Below, in pieces: positions 40,765 through 53,665 of a stretch of 64,000 bases of DNA. Made by a program: the position numbers and the translations under genes. The DNA comes from Candidula unifasciata. Its lineage: Eukaryota; Mollusca; Gastropoda; Stylommatophora; Geomitridae. Positions within the stretch are counted from its first letter, which is position 1. Each line of letters begins with the position of its first letter. The notes under the pieces were generated by a model. The model was not told where the DNA came from and ran no database searches. It saw only the letters and a program-made list of their open reading frames with translations. The DNA is taken from positions 20,001-84,000 of the forward strand of contig CAJHNH020000488.1 in assembly GCA_905116865.2 (NCBI GenBank), in the 5' to 3' direction.

Positions 40765-42122
40765 AAATGCTAGATAGATCATGTGACTGTGCTAGACTGT
40801 TGGTGGTGCTAGATCATGTGACTGCTAGACTGTGTTGATGGTGCTAGATCATGTGACTGTGCTAGACTATTGATGGTGCTAGATCATGTGACTGTTAGAC
40901 TGTTGATGGTGCTAGATCATGTGACTGTGCTAGACTGTTGATAGTGCTAGATCATGTAACTGCTAGACTGTTGATGGTGCTAGATCATGTGACTGCTAGA
41001 CTGTGTTGATGGTGCTAGATCATGTGACTGTTAGACTGTGTTGATGGTGCTAGATCATGTGACTGCTAGACTGTGTTGATGATGCTAGATCATGTGATTG
41101 CTAGATTGTGTTGATGGTGCTAGATCATGTGACTGCTAGACTTTGATGGTGCTAGATTGTGTTGATGGTGCTAGATCATGTGACTGCTAGACTGTTGATG
41201 GTGCTAGATCATGTGACTGTGCTAGACTGTTGATGGTGCTAGATCATGTGACTGCTAGACTGTGTTGATGGTGCTAGACTGTTGATGGTGCTAGATCATG
41301 TGACTGCTAGATTGTGTTGATGGTGCTAGATCATGTGACTGCTAGATTGTGTTGATGGTGCTAGATCATGTGACTGCTAGATTGTGTTAATGGTGCTAGA
41401 TCATGTGACTGCTAGATTGTGTTGATGGTGCTAGATCATGTGACTGTGCTAGACTGTTGATGGTGCTAGATCATGTGACTGCTAGACTGTGTTGATGGTG
41501 CTTGATCATGTGATTGTACTAGACTGTTGATGGTGCTAGATCATGTGATTGCTAGATTGTGTTGATGGTGCTAGATCATGTGACTGCTAGACTGTGTTGA
41601 TGGTGCTAGATCATGTGACTGTGCTAGACTGTTGATGGTGCTAGATCATGTGACTGCTAGATTGTGTTGATGGTGCTAGATCATGTGACTGTTAGATTGT
41701 GTTGATGGTGCTAGATCATGTGACTGCTAGACTGTGTTGATGGTGCTAGATCATGTGACTGCTAGACTGTTGATGGTGCTAGATCATGTGATTGCTAGAT
41801 TGTGTTGATGGTGCTAGATCATGTGATTGTACTAGACTGTTGATGGTGCTAGATTGTGTTGATGGTGCTAGATCATGTGACTGCTAGACTGTGTTGATGG
41901 TGCTAGATCATGTGACTGTGCTAGACTGTTGATGGTGCTAGATCATGTGACTGCTAGATTGTGTTGATGGTGCTAGATCATGTGACTGTTAGATTGTGTT
42001 GATGGTGCTAGATCATGTGACTGCTAGACTGTGTTGATGGTGCTAGATCATGTGACTGCTAGACTGTTGATGGTGCTAGATCATGTGATTGCTAATTGTG
42101 TTGATGGTGCTAGATCATGTGA
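40765..42122. repeat. Minisatellite, ~30-34-bp unit, ~42 copies
   Basis: The unit is 'ggtgctagatcatgtgactg' plus 'ctagactgtgttgat', with deletion variants. It runs directly into the 3' end of the antisense LINE, where the array's GATCATGTGACTGC supplies the stop codon of the LINE frame. Confidence 0.95.
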
Positions 42123-45100
42123 CTGCTTTTGGGCACTCAAAGAGATGGTGTTCAACAGTTTCGTAGGGGTAGTTACATAGCTGGCACTCTGGGGAGTGTT
42201 GTGGCTGTATTCTGTTTAGGTGTCCATTGAGTGGAGTATGTTGCGTTCTAAGTCTGAAGATGGTGGCCTGGTCCCTTCTTGTTAGATGGTTAATGCTGTC
42301 ATTAGGATCAGGGCCAGACATATGTCTATAAACCTCTCTTCCAGTGTCTCCCATGGCCCATCTGTTCAACCAAGTCTCTTTGTTTATAGCTCTTATCAGT
42401 GTTTTTGCTGTCTGGAGGGTTGTCGCTGTAGGTGGTTGTTCTTGTGTTGCTCCTTTCTTTGCCAATCTGTCAGCTCTGTCATTACCTGGTGTGCCGGAGT
42501 GACCTGGAATCCACTGCATCACTATTCTGATGTTGTATGAGGTAATAAGATGATCGGCATCCAGGATTATCTTGGCTATGTCAGTTCTGCAGCGTTCATT
42601 GCCCTCCAGAGCTTGAAGGGCAGACATTGAATCTGTGAAGATGACAATATTTTGGACCTTTGAGGGGTAAACATCCATTACAGTCTTTAGGTGGTATACT
42701 GCTGTTTCCAGTGCAATTATTTCAGCTTCATAGTTTGAACAGAATTCCCCGCATGCATCAAAAATCTCTTCAACAGATCCATCGGGATAACCTATGTAGA
42801 TTCCGTAACCTGCTTTAATGGTAGCTTTAAATGCTGATCCATCAGTATAGACATGTATCCATTCTTGGGGGTAAGAATCAACGGTCTTTAGTGATGAGTT
42901 CATAAGAGCGATTGGGTCGGACTGTTTGGTTTCCTCGCCTACCAATTTAGTTTGGACTTCTGGAGCTTTAAAGCGAGCATGTGGTGGTAGGTTTTTTGCA
43001 ACATTCTGAATTCCTTGACGTCTTTCTGGGAGGTGGTATCTGTCCTGAATTTCATTTACACAGTGTAAAACCGATTTGTGCTTTATTCTTTGTTTGGATT
43101 CCCAGTTTTCTACAAGATGTCTATTAGGATGGTTACGATTTTTCCTAACGCATCTTTCATAAATTTCTAAAGTGGCTTTTTCTCTCCGCAACCCGAGGGG
43201 TTCCACATTTGTATGGATTTCACATGCAGCAGTTGGTGTAGACTGCATAGCTCCGCAGATTAATCGGAGGGCATTATTTTGTACTCTGTCAAGAGTCTCT
43301 AGGTTAGTTTTGGAACAAGTTGTAAGCAGTGAGTTGTTGTACTCTATCACAGAGCGAACATATCCTAGGTATAAGCCCCTCAGAGTTTCCTTGTCTGATC
43401 CCCATGATGTACCTGCAAGTCTCTTTAATAACTGTAACCGCCTCAATGCCTTATTCCTGATGTTTTCAATATGGTTCTTGAGGCTGAGCTGCGGGTCAAG
43501 TGTGACTCCAAGGTATGTGGGATGCTCTTCTTTCATCACTTGGTGTTTGTCTAACCTCAGGTTAATATTCTTCCTTGCTACTTGGTGGCTTTTGGTAAAG
43601 ATTGTGTAGACCGTCTTTGCACAGTTAATCTTGAGTTTCCATCTTTGGCAGTAATCATGCAGTCTTCTAAGGTCTCCATTCAGTCTTTGGGCTCCACTTT
43701 CCACATTTTCATGACTCTGCCATATTGCTAGGTCATCAGCGTACAAGGCTTTTTCGGCCTTGATTTGTTCTGGCAGGTCATTGATAAAGATTAGGAATAG
43801 TGTACAGCTCAATGATGAGCCTTGTGGCAAGCCCTCCTCCAAGACTTCTTTAGAAGAGATTGCGTTGTGCATCTTAGTCTGGATTGTTCTATCTATCAGG
43901 AAGTATTTCACCCAGTTATACAATCTGCCATGTATTCCTATGCTCATCATCTTCATCAGGAGACCTTTTCTCCATACTCTGTCATAGGCCTGCTGGAGGT
44001 CGACAAAGACTGCCACTGTGTGTTTCTTATTCTGGAAGCCATCATGTATTCTTTGTGTCAGTCTGAACAGCTGGTCTTCTGTGCAGCTGTTGGTTCTGAA
44101 GCCTGCCTGTTCATGGCATAGAACACCAGAACTCTCAAGGAACCAATATAAGCGCCTGTTATCATTCTTTCTGCAACTTTGCCCAAGCATGATGTTAAGG
44201 ATATCGGGCGGTAGCTTTTGGGGTCATCTGGAGGCTTTTTGGTTTTAAGGATGGGGACGATATATGCATTCCTCCATGCCCTTGGAAGTTTGCTTGACCT
44301 CCAAGTTTTATTAATAAGCCTGAGAACTACTTCTCTCCCAGACCGGCCAAGATGTAGCAGCATTTCGTTGTGGATCTTATCTGGGCCTGGAGATTTTCTA
44401 GGTTTTAATTTCTTCAGGGCTTGCTCTAATTCATCCATGCTAAATTCATTTTCAAAAAGGGAGTCGCTGGCTGTTGGAGCTCTCTCTTGTTTCTTCAACT
44501 GAGAGAGCTGTGTTCTATCGAGTTCTGACAGCTTACCTGCTCTGTTAACCGAGGCAAAATAATGATTGAAATGTTCTGCTTTCTTCTTGTCTTCAGTGAT
44601 TGTCTTACTCCCATCTGTCACTGGTTTTGGGTTCACCCTTCTACTTTCTCCGGAGAGGTTTTTTAACTAAAGTCCATGCTTTATTTCCATTCTGTCTAAG
44701 GTCTAAGTTGGAGCAAGTTTCTGTCCATTTATCTCTTTTAGCCTTATTAACTACAAGCTTTACTCTGGCACATGCTTTATTGTATTGGATCTTTGCTTCT
44801 GTTGAACGTGCAGTTTCGAGAAATATTCTTGCTTTATTCCTTTCAGATATAGTATTTTGAATTTCTTGATTCCAAAAAGGTTTATATGCCTTCCGGCTGC
44901 CCCTTGGGATGGCTTTCGACGCTGCATTCAGGATTGCTTGTGTTATGTCTTCACAAAAAGTTTCCACACAGCTGTTGTCAATTCTTCCCAGGAGGCAGTC
45001 AGATGTTTCCTGAAATAGTTTCCAGTTTGCTTTTCGGAAATTCCAACGGGTTCTCTGCTTGAAGCGTAATTTAGGGGTGGTGCTTACAGTTGTGAGTATA

Positions 45101-46545
45101 GGTTTGTGGTCACTTCCTATGTCGTCCAGGACTTGGGGATAGCTTGCGTCTGCTAAGTCGGATGAGCAGATGGTCAGGTCTGGTCTGCTGAGAGATAGGT
45201 GGGCCCTGTGTAACAGTGTAGGTGTAGACTCTGTGTCCTGCAGCACTAATAGGTTAGTTGTTTCACAAGTATCTTCGATGTACTTCCCTGTGCTATTGTA
45301 GTCAGGGTAACCCCAACGTGGCGAGTGTCCGTTGAAGTCACCAACAAGAAGGGTTTTATGGTACTGTGTCTTGTATAGTTCTGGTATGTTGCATGTTGTC
45401 TGAGGTGGGCTGTACACGTTGTATATCGTGTATTTGCTTCCATTGTGCCAGATAGTTATTTTTTGCACATCTGTAGGGTGAGATGTCGACAGCATTGTTA
45501 CATCTCCTTGTATGTCATTTCTGATATAGGTCACTATGCCCCGGCAGTCATTGCACTTACAGGCATAACTAGTATATCCAGTGAGATGCAGATCAGAGTC
45601 TTTATGCAGGGTTTCTTGTAGGGCAGCCACGTGTACCCTGTGGTTGTTTAGCAGTTTGGCAAGTTCAAGTTTCTTATTTCTTATTCCACAGATGTTCAGC
45701 TGCAGAATATTGAGCATCTGTGTATTTTTTGCTGTGCTGTCTGAGTTCTTTTTGCTCTCCCTCCCACTCTTCCTCCTCCTGGGGTGTCTGTTTTCCCTAT
45801 TTATTTCAAATTTTCCAGTAGCCAATTTTTCGCACATGACAGCCTGGTTTCCCACTGTCTGGCGCGGGCCTTGATAGACGAGGCGACGACCGATCTCGTA
45901 TGTATTCTTAAATTTTGACATATTCATGGCATTGTGGTGCTGGGGTGTCTGTGGATTACCTACCTCCCCGGGCAGCAGCTAGAAATGCCCTGTACCAGTT
46001 CTAAAGGAAATATGGGTTGTGTTTCTGCCTTTCCCTTTAACACGTAGCTAAGGTGGGGCTCACAGTGTGCTCATTCCCCGCCACCAGATTGCCTGCAGGT
46101 TTCGCTGAGCTCTTCATGTCTCTAAGCATGGCCTAAGCATGAGTAGTTGGGGCAACTGGATCGTCACGTCCTGAGTCCCTGTGCCTTCACGATAGTTTCC
46201 GGTATTCAGGGGGGTTAGCATACTTGTTTCCATTCCTAAGACTGTTCAGCACACCTCTGGCTCCTTCCCTCCCACAGGGGGCAGTACGGTGTGGTGCACC
46301 GGGTTTATTATCGAGGTTTGCTCCTCTAGATCCATTGTGTTTTGCCTGGGGATTCGCACCCCCAGTTACCGGGACTACCTCGGGGAGGCTGTGACTCTTC
46401 GCCACGCACAATGGTCTTGAGGTAAGAGAGGTTTTGCTAGGTCAAGAGGCTGACACCACAATGGACGCTCCTTTCGTGAACAGATATTCACTAGACCTAG
46501 GGTGAAGTAAGGGGGGGAACCCACTACCCACAACACCAACACATG
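42123..46545 (-). mobile_element. Nearly intact non-LTR retrotransposon (I/Nimb-like: endonuclease, reverse transcriptase, RNase H)
   Basis: Three minus-strand frames tile one polyprotein. 45,927-44,641 holds the apurinic-type endonuclease (LNILQLNICGIRNKK, ALQETLH, VGDFNGHSPRWG, GSDHKPIL). 44,636-44,058 holds the start of the reverse transcriptase (KSPGPDKIHNEML, SYRPISLTSCLGKVAERMI). 44,190-42,115 holds AVFVDLQQAYDRVW, GLPQGSSLS, ALYADDLAIW (catalytic YADD), TYLGVTLD, RNase H (HVYTDGSAF, EAEIIALE, FTDSMSALQAL, WIPGHSGTPGNDRADRLAKK) and a terminal CxxC-H-C segment ending FECPKA. Only two single-base frameshifts are seen, one in an A run near 44,668 and one near 44,195. RNase H downstream of the polymerase points to the I group; Nimb-type is a guess. 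A ~600-bp leader precedes the endonuclease. No separate gag ORF with zinc knuckles was found. Confidence 0.93.
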
Positions 46546-46710
46546 GAAATCTGTTGTTTTTTTATGTTATCTTATATACCTCTTCCCGCTTCCTTTCCTG
46601 AAACACTTTATGTCAGGTTTATTTAAATGTATCTTTTAACATTATCTTTCATGGTTCTTTCCATCTTATCCTCCCCCTTTATACCATCAGCTAACATTTT
46701 AAATGTATTT

Positions 46711-46850
46711 CCTTCAAAGTCGGAGTGCATCTGCCTGCGAGGTGACAAACCAACAGTCTGCATACAAATAAGTCAGATTTGTAACATGGATGTGCATGCA
46801 AATCCCAACTGGAGCAAGATCAAAGTCCAGAAGTAGACAAACAACTGCTC
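46711..46850 (+). mobile_element. GAA-tailed short dispersed repeat, partial (copy 7)
   Basis: Contains 'ccttcaaagtcggagtgcat' and the aligned words 'accaacagtctgcatacaaa' and 'aaagtccagaagtag'. Confidence 0.65.
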
Positions 46851-47537
46851 TGTCCCAAGTTTTAAATATTCTCATATTTGAATTATCTTACTGGATATTT
46901 CTTTCAGATTACAGTAGTACTCCGATGTACATTCACTTTGGTATGTGTTCAACTTGGTATACATCCTGTTTAGACACAAAAACTTGTGCTTTGAATACAA
47001 CCTTTGTGTGGACTACAAACTTGTATGAGTTGAAATTAGTCACAGCAATGCTCACTTTTTGTTTACCTGCCTCGAGAGAGAGAGAAAGCCCAAACACGCC
47101 TCAATAGCATTGCCTCGAATGACCAGACAGTAGCACATTTCTGAAACATCCTGCGGAGGCGGCAGAAGCGCATCTCTTTGGACAGATTTTTTTGGGGTAA
47201 AATTTGGACTTTATGAGCCTCAGCCACGTCCAGGTGGCAAAAGGAGACAGAGAAAGAAAGAGAGAGAAAAAAAATAACATCTTCTCCTCCTCCCTTTTCA
47301 GGACCATCTTAGTAGGCTCTTGACTCTTCTCATGAAGGTAAAGTGAGTTTAAAGTTCATTTATTTTATCTAATTGCTTTTGTATAAATGTATTTTAGTAT
47401 AAGGCAGGGCATCAGTTATTTTATACAACTCCATCAATTTATAATATACCAGTAACAATAGGATTTCTTTTAACGGGAACAGATTAATCATTCTTCCTTT
47501 ATTTTTTTCGGGGGGGGGGGGGTTCATTTGGAATGTG
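46851..47537. other. No gene recognised; possible decayed DNA transposon end
   Basis: ACAGTAGTACTCCGATGTAC at 46,912 resembles the start of some cut-and-paste elements, but no inverted partner was found. A poly(G) run lies at 47,510-47,522. Confidence 0.35.
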
Positions 47538-47548
47538 TACTGTTTTGT

Positions 47549-47817
47549 GGCCGCTTTAGCACAGTCGATAGGAGACTCGCTTTCAAATCCAGCCGCGACT
47601 CGCTGCAGCCCATGACTGGTTACCAAGGTTCACCCAGCCTCTAGGAAATCGGTATCAGCGTTAACACTCTGGGGTAAATGGAGGAACGTCGCTGTAGCTA
47701 TGGAGTTGTGGGACAGCGATACAGGCGGACAGTTTCTTAGCTGTCTGTACTGGTGGCAGAGCTTATGGTTTATAACCGTATGCAATGACGCTGGTTCACA
47801 TCTCCCGACTTTACCTT
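47549..47817 (+). mobile_element. tRNA-derived SINE, family A, with 11-bp duplication
   Basis: It has the same head and body as the copy at 4,705. It is flanked by an exact TACTGTTTTGT at 47,538-47,548 and 47,818-47,828. The B-box region carries a deletion relative to copy 1. Confidence 0.87.
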
Positions 47818-47829
47818 TACTGTTTTGTA

Positions 47830-48250
47830 TACATTCAGGGATCAGGAACGATTTAAGTATGTATAATACTGAGATGCCACTGTTGTTTATATACACTCTG
47901 GTTTGTCTTTTTATTTAAGACGTATTTTTGTGTTGTCCATTTCTATAACTTTAGGGAATTCGTGTTTATACGCTAGCATTTTGATATGACATTCTTGATG
48001 GTGGAAGTGATTATTTGTATGTTTTCGTTTCCAAATGAAACCTTTACAAATGTCAAACCCATTTTTGTGTCTTATGCTGGTGTTTTTAGTAACAGAAGCC
48101 ATAAATACAGTTCCAGTTGCATTCTTATTTCGTTTTGCAAGCAGCATTTATTTAACCAATTGTGAATCAGCAGGTATTTCTTTGCTGGTATATTTTCTAC
48201 TTCATATTTCCAGTTTGTTCACGGCTGTTTACATTTTCCAGTGTGTTGCC
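47830..48250. other. Unassigned sequence
   Basis: No exon, repeat array or transposon end was recognised. Confidence 0.4.
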
Positions 48251-48254
48251 AAAA

Positions 48255-49770
48255 TGTTAAAATACCAGTCTCACACAAGTTTCTGCTCTCTGGGAATCCC
48301 AAGAATTTTGATCTATTCCCTGTTTGCTGCCAGCAATGTTTGGCTCTCACACAAGAGTTCCAGTTTTTAGTCTCCAGGAATTTATGATCTCTCCTCTGGT
48401 TGTGCCAGGTGTGATTGACTCTCACACAAGAGTTCCAGTTTTTAGTCTCCAGGAATTTATGATCTCTCCTCTGGTTGTGCCAGCAATGATTGACTCTCAC
48501 ACAAGAGTTCCAGTTTTTAGTCTCCAGGAATTTATGATCTCTCCTCTGGTTGTACCAGCAATGATTGACTCTCACACAAGAGTTCCAGTTTTTAGTCTCC
48601 AGGAATTTATGATCTCTCCTCTGGTTGTGCCAGCAATGATTGACTCTCACACAAGAGTTCCAGTTTTTAGTCTCCAGGAATTTATGATCTCTCCTCTGGT
48701 AGTGCCAGCAATGATTGACTCTCACACAAGAGTTCCAGTTTATAGTCTCCAGGAATTTATGATCTCTCCTCTGGTTGTGCCAGCAATGATTGACTCTCAC
48801 ACAAGAGTTCCAGTTTTTAGTCTCCAGGAATTTATGATCTCTCCTCTGGTTGTGCCAGCAATGATTGACTCTCACACAAGAGTTCCAGTTTATAGTCTCC
48901 AGGAATTTATGATCTCTCCTCTGGTTGTGCCAGCAATGATTGACTCTCACACAAGAGTTCCAGTTTTTAGTCTCCAGGAATTTATGATCTCTCCTCTGGT
49001 TGTGCCAGGTGTGATTGACTCTCACACAAGAGTTCCAGTTTTTAGTCTCCAGGAATTTATGATCTCTCCTCTGGTTGTGCCAGGTGTGATTGACTCTCAC
49101 ACAAGAGTTCCAGTTTTTAGTCTCCAGGAATTTATGATCTCTCCTCTGGTTGTACCAGCAATGATTGAGTCTCACACAAGAGTTCCAGTTTTTAGTCTCC
49201 AGGAATTTATGATCTCTCCTCTGGTTGTGCCAGCAATGATTGACTCTCACACAAGAGTTCCAGTTTTTAGTCTCCAGGAATTTATGATCTCTCCTCTGGT
49301 TGTGCCAGCAATGATTGACTCTCACACAAGAGTTCCAGTTTATAGTCTCCAGGAATTTATTATCTCTCCTCTGGTTGTGCCAGCAATGATTGACTCTCAC
49401 ACAAGAGTTCCAGTTTTTAGTCTCCAGGAATTTATGATCTCTCCTCTGGTTGTGCCAGCAATGATTGACTCTCACACAAGAGTTCCAGTTTATAGTCTCC
49501 AGGAATTTATGATCTCTCCTCTGGTTGTGCCAGCAATGATTGACTCTCACACAAGAGTTCCAGTTTTTAGCCTCCAGGAATTTATGATCTCTCCTCTGGT
49601 TGTGCCAGGTGTGATTAGCTCTCACACAAGAGTTCCAGTTTTTAATATCCAGGAACTTATGATCTTTCCTTTGGTTGTGCCAGCACTGGTTAGCTCTCAG
49701 ACAAGAGTTCCAGTTTTTAATCTTCAGGAATCCAAAATGTATGATATGTCCCCTGATTGCTGCCAGCAAT
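48255..49770. repeat. Minisatellite, 75-bp unit, ~19 copies, open on both strands
   Basis: The unit contains 'ctcacacaagagttccagtt', 'tttagtctccaggaatttat' and 'gatctctcctctggttgtgc'. Because 75 is a multiple of three, a 505-codon + frame and a 516-codon minus frame stay open throughout. Edge units are diverged and inner units nearly identical, as in a normal minisatellite. No splice sites or domains support coding. Confidence 0.95.
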
Positions 49771-50039
49771 GGTTGGTTATGAGTCCTCTAGAATACTACT
49801 TTATGCATGAAGGAGTGGGCAAGCACCCTTTACTAGTGTAGACACTTTCTTTTCCCCCCCCCCCTCTCCCCCATATGTGGTGACAGCAAACAGCTGATTT
49901 GTCATCTTAGAGAGAATGCCTTGTGATGCCTTACGATCATCATGAAGCTGGCTTAGGCAGCTTCTTGATTATTTCCACTGAAGATATTCCTCCATGCCAC
50001 TATCTTAAGATATCCATCCTCATTTCTCTTGGTCTGCCT

Positions 50040-50300
50040 CTGCCTCTTCTACCAGTGATCTTTTTTTTAAGTCATAGTTCAGTGGATTAATTTCTTTGAT
50101 TTAGCTTGACTGCAGTCATCCTTAATTTTACCACATAAAGTACAAACATACGCCAAAGAAGAGAAGGAGATAGAGCAAGAGGTGGATCAAGAACAACATG
50201 AATAGATAGCATCAGGGAAATTCGTCGGCAGCACCATATGTCTATGGTTAAAGTGGCCAGAAGAACATGATGCAGAACCACAGTGTTTATCATTATAATC
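50040..50300 (+). mobile_element. RTE-like LINE terminal remnant
   Basis: The broken + frame has an arginine-rich AYTPKKRRR stretch followed by HQGNSSAAPYVYG, similar to the end of the copy at 11,171 (RETLQQHDVSMVKAARR in intact form). It has many stops. Confidence 0.5.
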
Positions 50301-50739
50301 TATCCGTCCGTCTGTTTACATTTTCTGTGTATGAGGTCATTGTTACATCTACGACTGATACATTCTGGACACATAATATGAACTTTTCCCATGTCATGGA
50401 ACGTTCCACAAACTGACAGTCAGCTGACACAAACTGTCCATCAACTCAAACTAGCAACAGGCTGTTCTTGTGGATACAATGACCTGTGTTTTAATTTTTG
50501 ACATTCCATCTGTGACATGTGCAAACGACAGTCATCAATCAAGTTTAGTAAACAATCTGTCAGCAACAGAGAGGACCAACCACTTCTCTCTGGTTTGTGG
50601 TATGTTTTCTCTCACTGCGGTAATGCCCACAAACACACACTTTGATTTCCGCTATAACGTTATTGTTGTCTCAATTTGCACCCAAGCTATACCAACTCAT
50701 TATGAGTCCATTGTTACTGTTACTACTTTCTATTCCAGA

Positions 50740-51260
50740 TGTTACTATCTCTGTCCAGTATGTTTCTCTTTGTCAGATGTTTCTGTCTATCTTAGATGTT
50801 TCTCTTTCTCAGATGTTTCCATCTCAGATGTTTTTTCTCTCTATCTCAGATGTTTCTATCTTTATCTCAGATGTTTCTCTCTTTATCTCAGATGTTTAGC
50901 TATCCATCTTAGATGTTTCTCTCTCTATCTCAGATGCTCCTGTCTATATCTTAGATGATTCTGTCTCTCTCTCAAATGTTTCTCTCTATATGTCAGATGT
51001 TTCTTTCTCTATCTCAAATGTTTCTCTCTATAGCTCAGATGTTTCTCTCTTTATCTCAAATGTTTCTCTCTATATCTCAAATGTTTCTCTCTATATCTCA
51101 AATGTTTCTCTCTATATGTCAGATGTTTCTTTCTCTATCTCAAATGTTTCTCTCTATAGCTCAAATGTTTCTCTCTATATGTCAGATGTTTCTCTCTTTA
51201 TCTCAAATGTTTCTCTCTATATCTCAAATGTTTCTCTCTATATCTCTCTATTTCTCTCAC
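50740..51260. repeat. Minisatellite, ~20-21-bp unit, ~25 copies
   Basis: The unit is 'tctcaaatgtttctctctat' with 'tcagatgtttctctt' variants. Confidence 0.93.
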
Positions 51261-51499
51261 TCTTGTACGTTCTTCTCTCTGTCTCAGATGTTCTCTCTCT
51301 CTCTCTCACACACACACAAACATGTATTACTTTACTCTCTTCGTCACAAGCAAGTGCTACTGTTACTCTCTCCATCCCAGATATTACTCCTTCTCTTTAT
51401 CTCATATGCTTCTCTTTAACCCAAATGTTACTTTCTATGCCCCCCCCACCCTCCCCCAACACGTATATCCTAGTCATGTATTACTGTTACTTTGAATGT

Positions 51500-51870
51500 T
51501 GAATTAAGAATCTACATCACAGCACTCGGGACACTCCCATAAGTGCTCCATCCCCATCTTCAGCAGCAAGCAAAGAGTTACAATTCTGATGGTACCAGTA
51601 ACTGTCTGATTGTATATCCATCTCATCCTTCCCCTGTGTGTTTAGCCTCTGCCAGATCCCCCTGGTAACTCCTTGCAGCGCCATTCTGTTCAGACCGTAA
51701 TGATCTATCTCCACCTCTGCACTGTTCGCTTGTTCCCAAAGGACCCTCTATCCAGCTTGTCATACATCAATTCACCATCAAGTGGCAGAGCCGGCCAGTC
51801 TATCTGCCTGCACATTTCCCAACACACCGGTATAACGTGGAGAAAATTACTGAAATTACTGTAATAACAT
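51500..51870 (-). mobile_element. RNase H LINE terminal fragment
   Basis: The minus strand holds the end of RNase H and the tail of the ORF (EIDHYGLNRMALQGVTRGIW). It matches the + copy at 55,225-55,600 in inverted orientation. Confidence 0.7.
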
Positions 51871-51962
51871 GAACTTTTCCCATGTCATGGAAGGTTCCAC
51901 GTTACTGTTACTCTCTCTTGCAAGTGTGACCTTTATTGTTTCTATCCCAAATGTTGCCGATA

Positions 51963-52082
<120 letters not shown>

Positions 52083-52310
52083 GACCCTGAATGTTACTTA
52101 TATCCTATCCCAGATCTTACTGTTACTTTCTCTCTCTCTCTCTGTACCAAATATTACTGTTACCCTTTCCCTCTGTCCTAAAAATTACTGTTAGTCTCTC
52201 TCTCTCTATCCCAGTATTACTGTTACTCTTTCTATCCCAAATATTTCTGTTACTTTCTCTCTCTATCCTTAATATTACTGTTTCTCTTTCTGTCCCAAAT
52301 ATTACTGTTA

Positions 52311-52386
<76 letters not shown>
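52311..52386. repeat. (CT)n microsatellite
   Basis: A second pure CT run, joined to the first by CT-rich units containing 'aatattactgttactttc'. Confidence 0.97.
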
Positions 52387-52387
<1 letters not shown>

Positions 52388-52499
52388 TAATATTAATGTT
52401 TTTGTTTTACTGTTTCTTTATCCCAAAAATGACGGGTAACGCTTTCGCAGATGTTTCAGTTTCTCTCTGTCTAACTACCAAGAAAGTGATAATGTCATT

Positions 52500-52640
52500 A
52501 TCTTCAAACCAGTCGTCTCTCATCCAGCAAATGATTAATAGCATCTTCATCCCTACTTTATTATGTCAGTGCCAGACATGGACAATTAATAGCGCACTAA
52601 AACTGAAAATTCCCGGTGAGACGCGCTGAATTGGGAACAA
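52500..52640 (+). mobile_element. RTE-like LINE fragment
   Basis: The frame reads IQQMINSIFIPTLLCQCQTW, the same phrase as in the copies at 11,171 and 22,300. Confidence 0.6.
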
Positions 52641-52825
52641 GGCAGTGTCTGGATTATAGTGACAGACGAAGAATGAAAAGTGAGAATGCAGCCAGACCAA
52701 ACTGCATATGAGATTTTTTTTTTTTTTTTTGGTAAATAGAATGCGGGAAAAAAAAGGGGGCGGGGTATGAACACAAATATCACCCGAGAACTGGAAGACA
52801 CAAAGAAAACCACAGACACCAGGCT

Positions 52826-53045
52826 ACTTCTTCTTCTTCTTCAGCGATCTCTGGTCATGCGCATAATCCACTGTGGGTCATAAACTGGGATGTCTTTTCA
52901 AGGTCTCTTAGGTTTCCCCAAAGCTTAGTTGTCAGTTCTACTGGGTGTTGCCATATCTCGCTCCGCAGCTCCGCCAGGAGAGGACAGTCTTGCAGGACAT
53001 GTTATGGAGTCTGTTCAGCACGAAGGCACTGGCAGAGAGCTGTTT
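52826..53045 (-). mobile_element. LINE terminal fragment with GAA tail
   Basis: The minus strand reads HVLQDCPLLAELRSEIWQ and ELTTKLWGNLRDLEKTSQF, the common end of RNase H LINEs. A (CTT)n at 52,828-52,842 is its tail. Confidence 0.7.
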
Positions 53046-53179
53046 GGCTCATACCTAATTTATGTGAGTGTTTATTGGACACCAGGCTACAATATGGTAT
53101 CATTGATACTGCGAACGAAGAAACACTGTGGTTGTATAATTTTTAACTTACCTTTTCCTTTGATGTGATATTAACCGGA

Positions 53180-53665
53180 TATCCCCATCAATGACCGACT
53201 GGTCTCGTCATTATCATCAAGTGGCTTGCCGACTGGCGCGGGCGAATATGCCTCGCCATAATCTGCGATCTCCTGCAGCATGTATCAGTTCGTGTGCCGA
53301 CACACCTCCATGCCATGCAACAAGACTGTCGAACATTTTTTCTCGTTGTCTTCCTCTATCTCTCATTCCATAGATCTTTCCAGTGGTCACAACATGTTCT
53401 ATTTTCCCCCTTCTCATAACATGGCCGAAAAATGATGACTGTCTCCTTCTGATGTCTGTGATAAGTTGTCTTCGGGCTCCCGCCTCTTTCAAAACTTCTT
53501 GGTTGGTCTTTTTGGCTGTCCAAGGTATTCTAAGCATTCTTATGTAAAACCACATCTCTGAGGCCTCTAGAAATTGTTTGGCCTGCCTACCGATTGTCCA
53601 GGATTCACAGCCATATGTTAAAACTGGATGTTTTGTAGCAAGCAAGAATTCTTTTTCCAACTCTC
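53180..53665 (-). mobile_element. LINE C-terminal remnant
   Basis: The minus frame (147 codons) reads LTYGCESWTIGRQ, FYIRMLRIPWTAKKTNQEVL, RRRQSSFFGHVMRRGKIEHV and DRRLWRGIFARA. The polymerase core is missing. A more decayed copy in the same orientation is at 53,985-54,400. Confidence 0.85.

Noticed and set aside
40411..46545. Further CHEK1 exons downstream of 40,410
   Set aside because: The donor at 40,411 is attractive, but no downstream segment with a matching phase and recognisable Chk1 sequence was found, so the call stops at the first in-frame stop.
46905..47340. Complete DNA transposon starting ACAGTAGTACTCCGATG
   Set aside because: No matching inverted end or duplication could be found.
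48219..49841. 505- and 516-codon open frames on opposite strands
   Set aside because: Both are products of a 75-bp tandem unit. Neither has a start context, domain or splice support.
53217..53660. 147-codon minus frame as a host gene
   Set aside because: Its phrases (YGCESWTI, MLRIPWTAKKTN, FGHVMRRGK) are those of a LINE polymerase C-terminus, and a decayed copy lies next to it.
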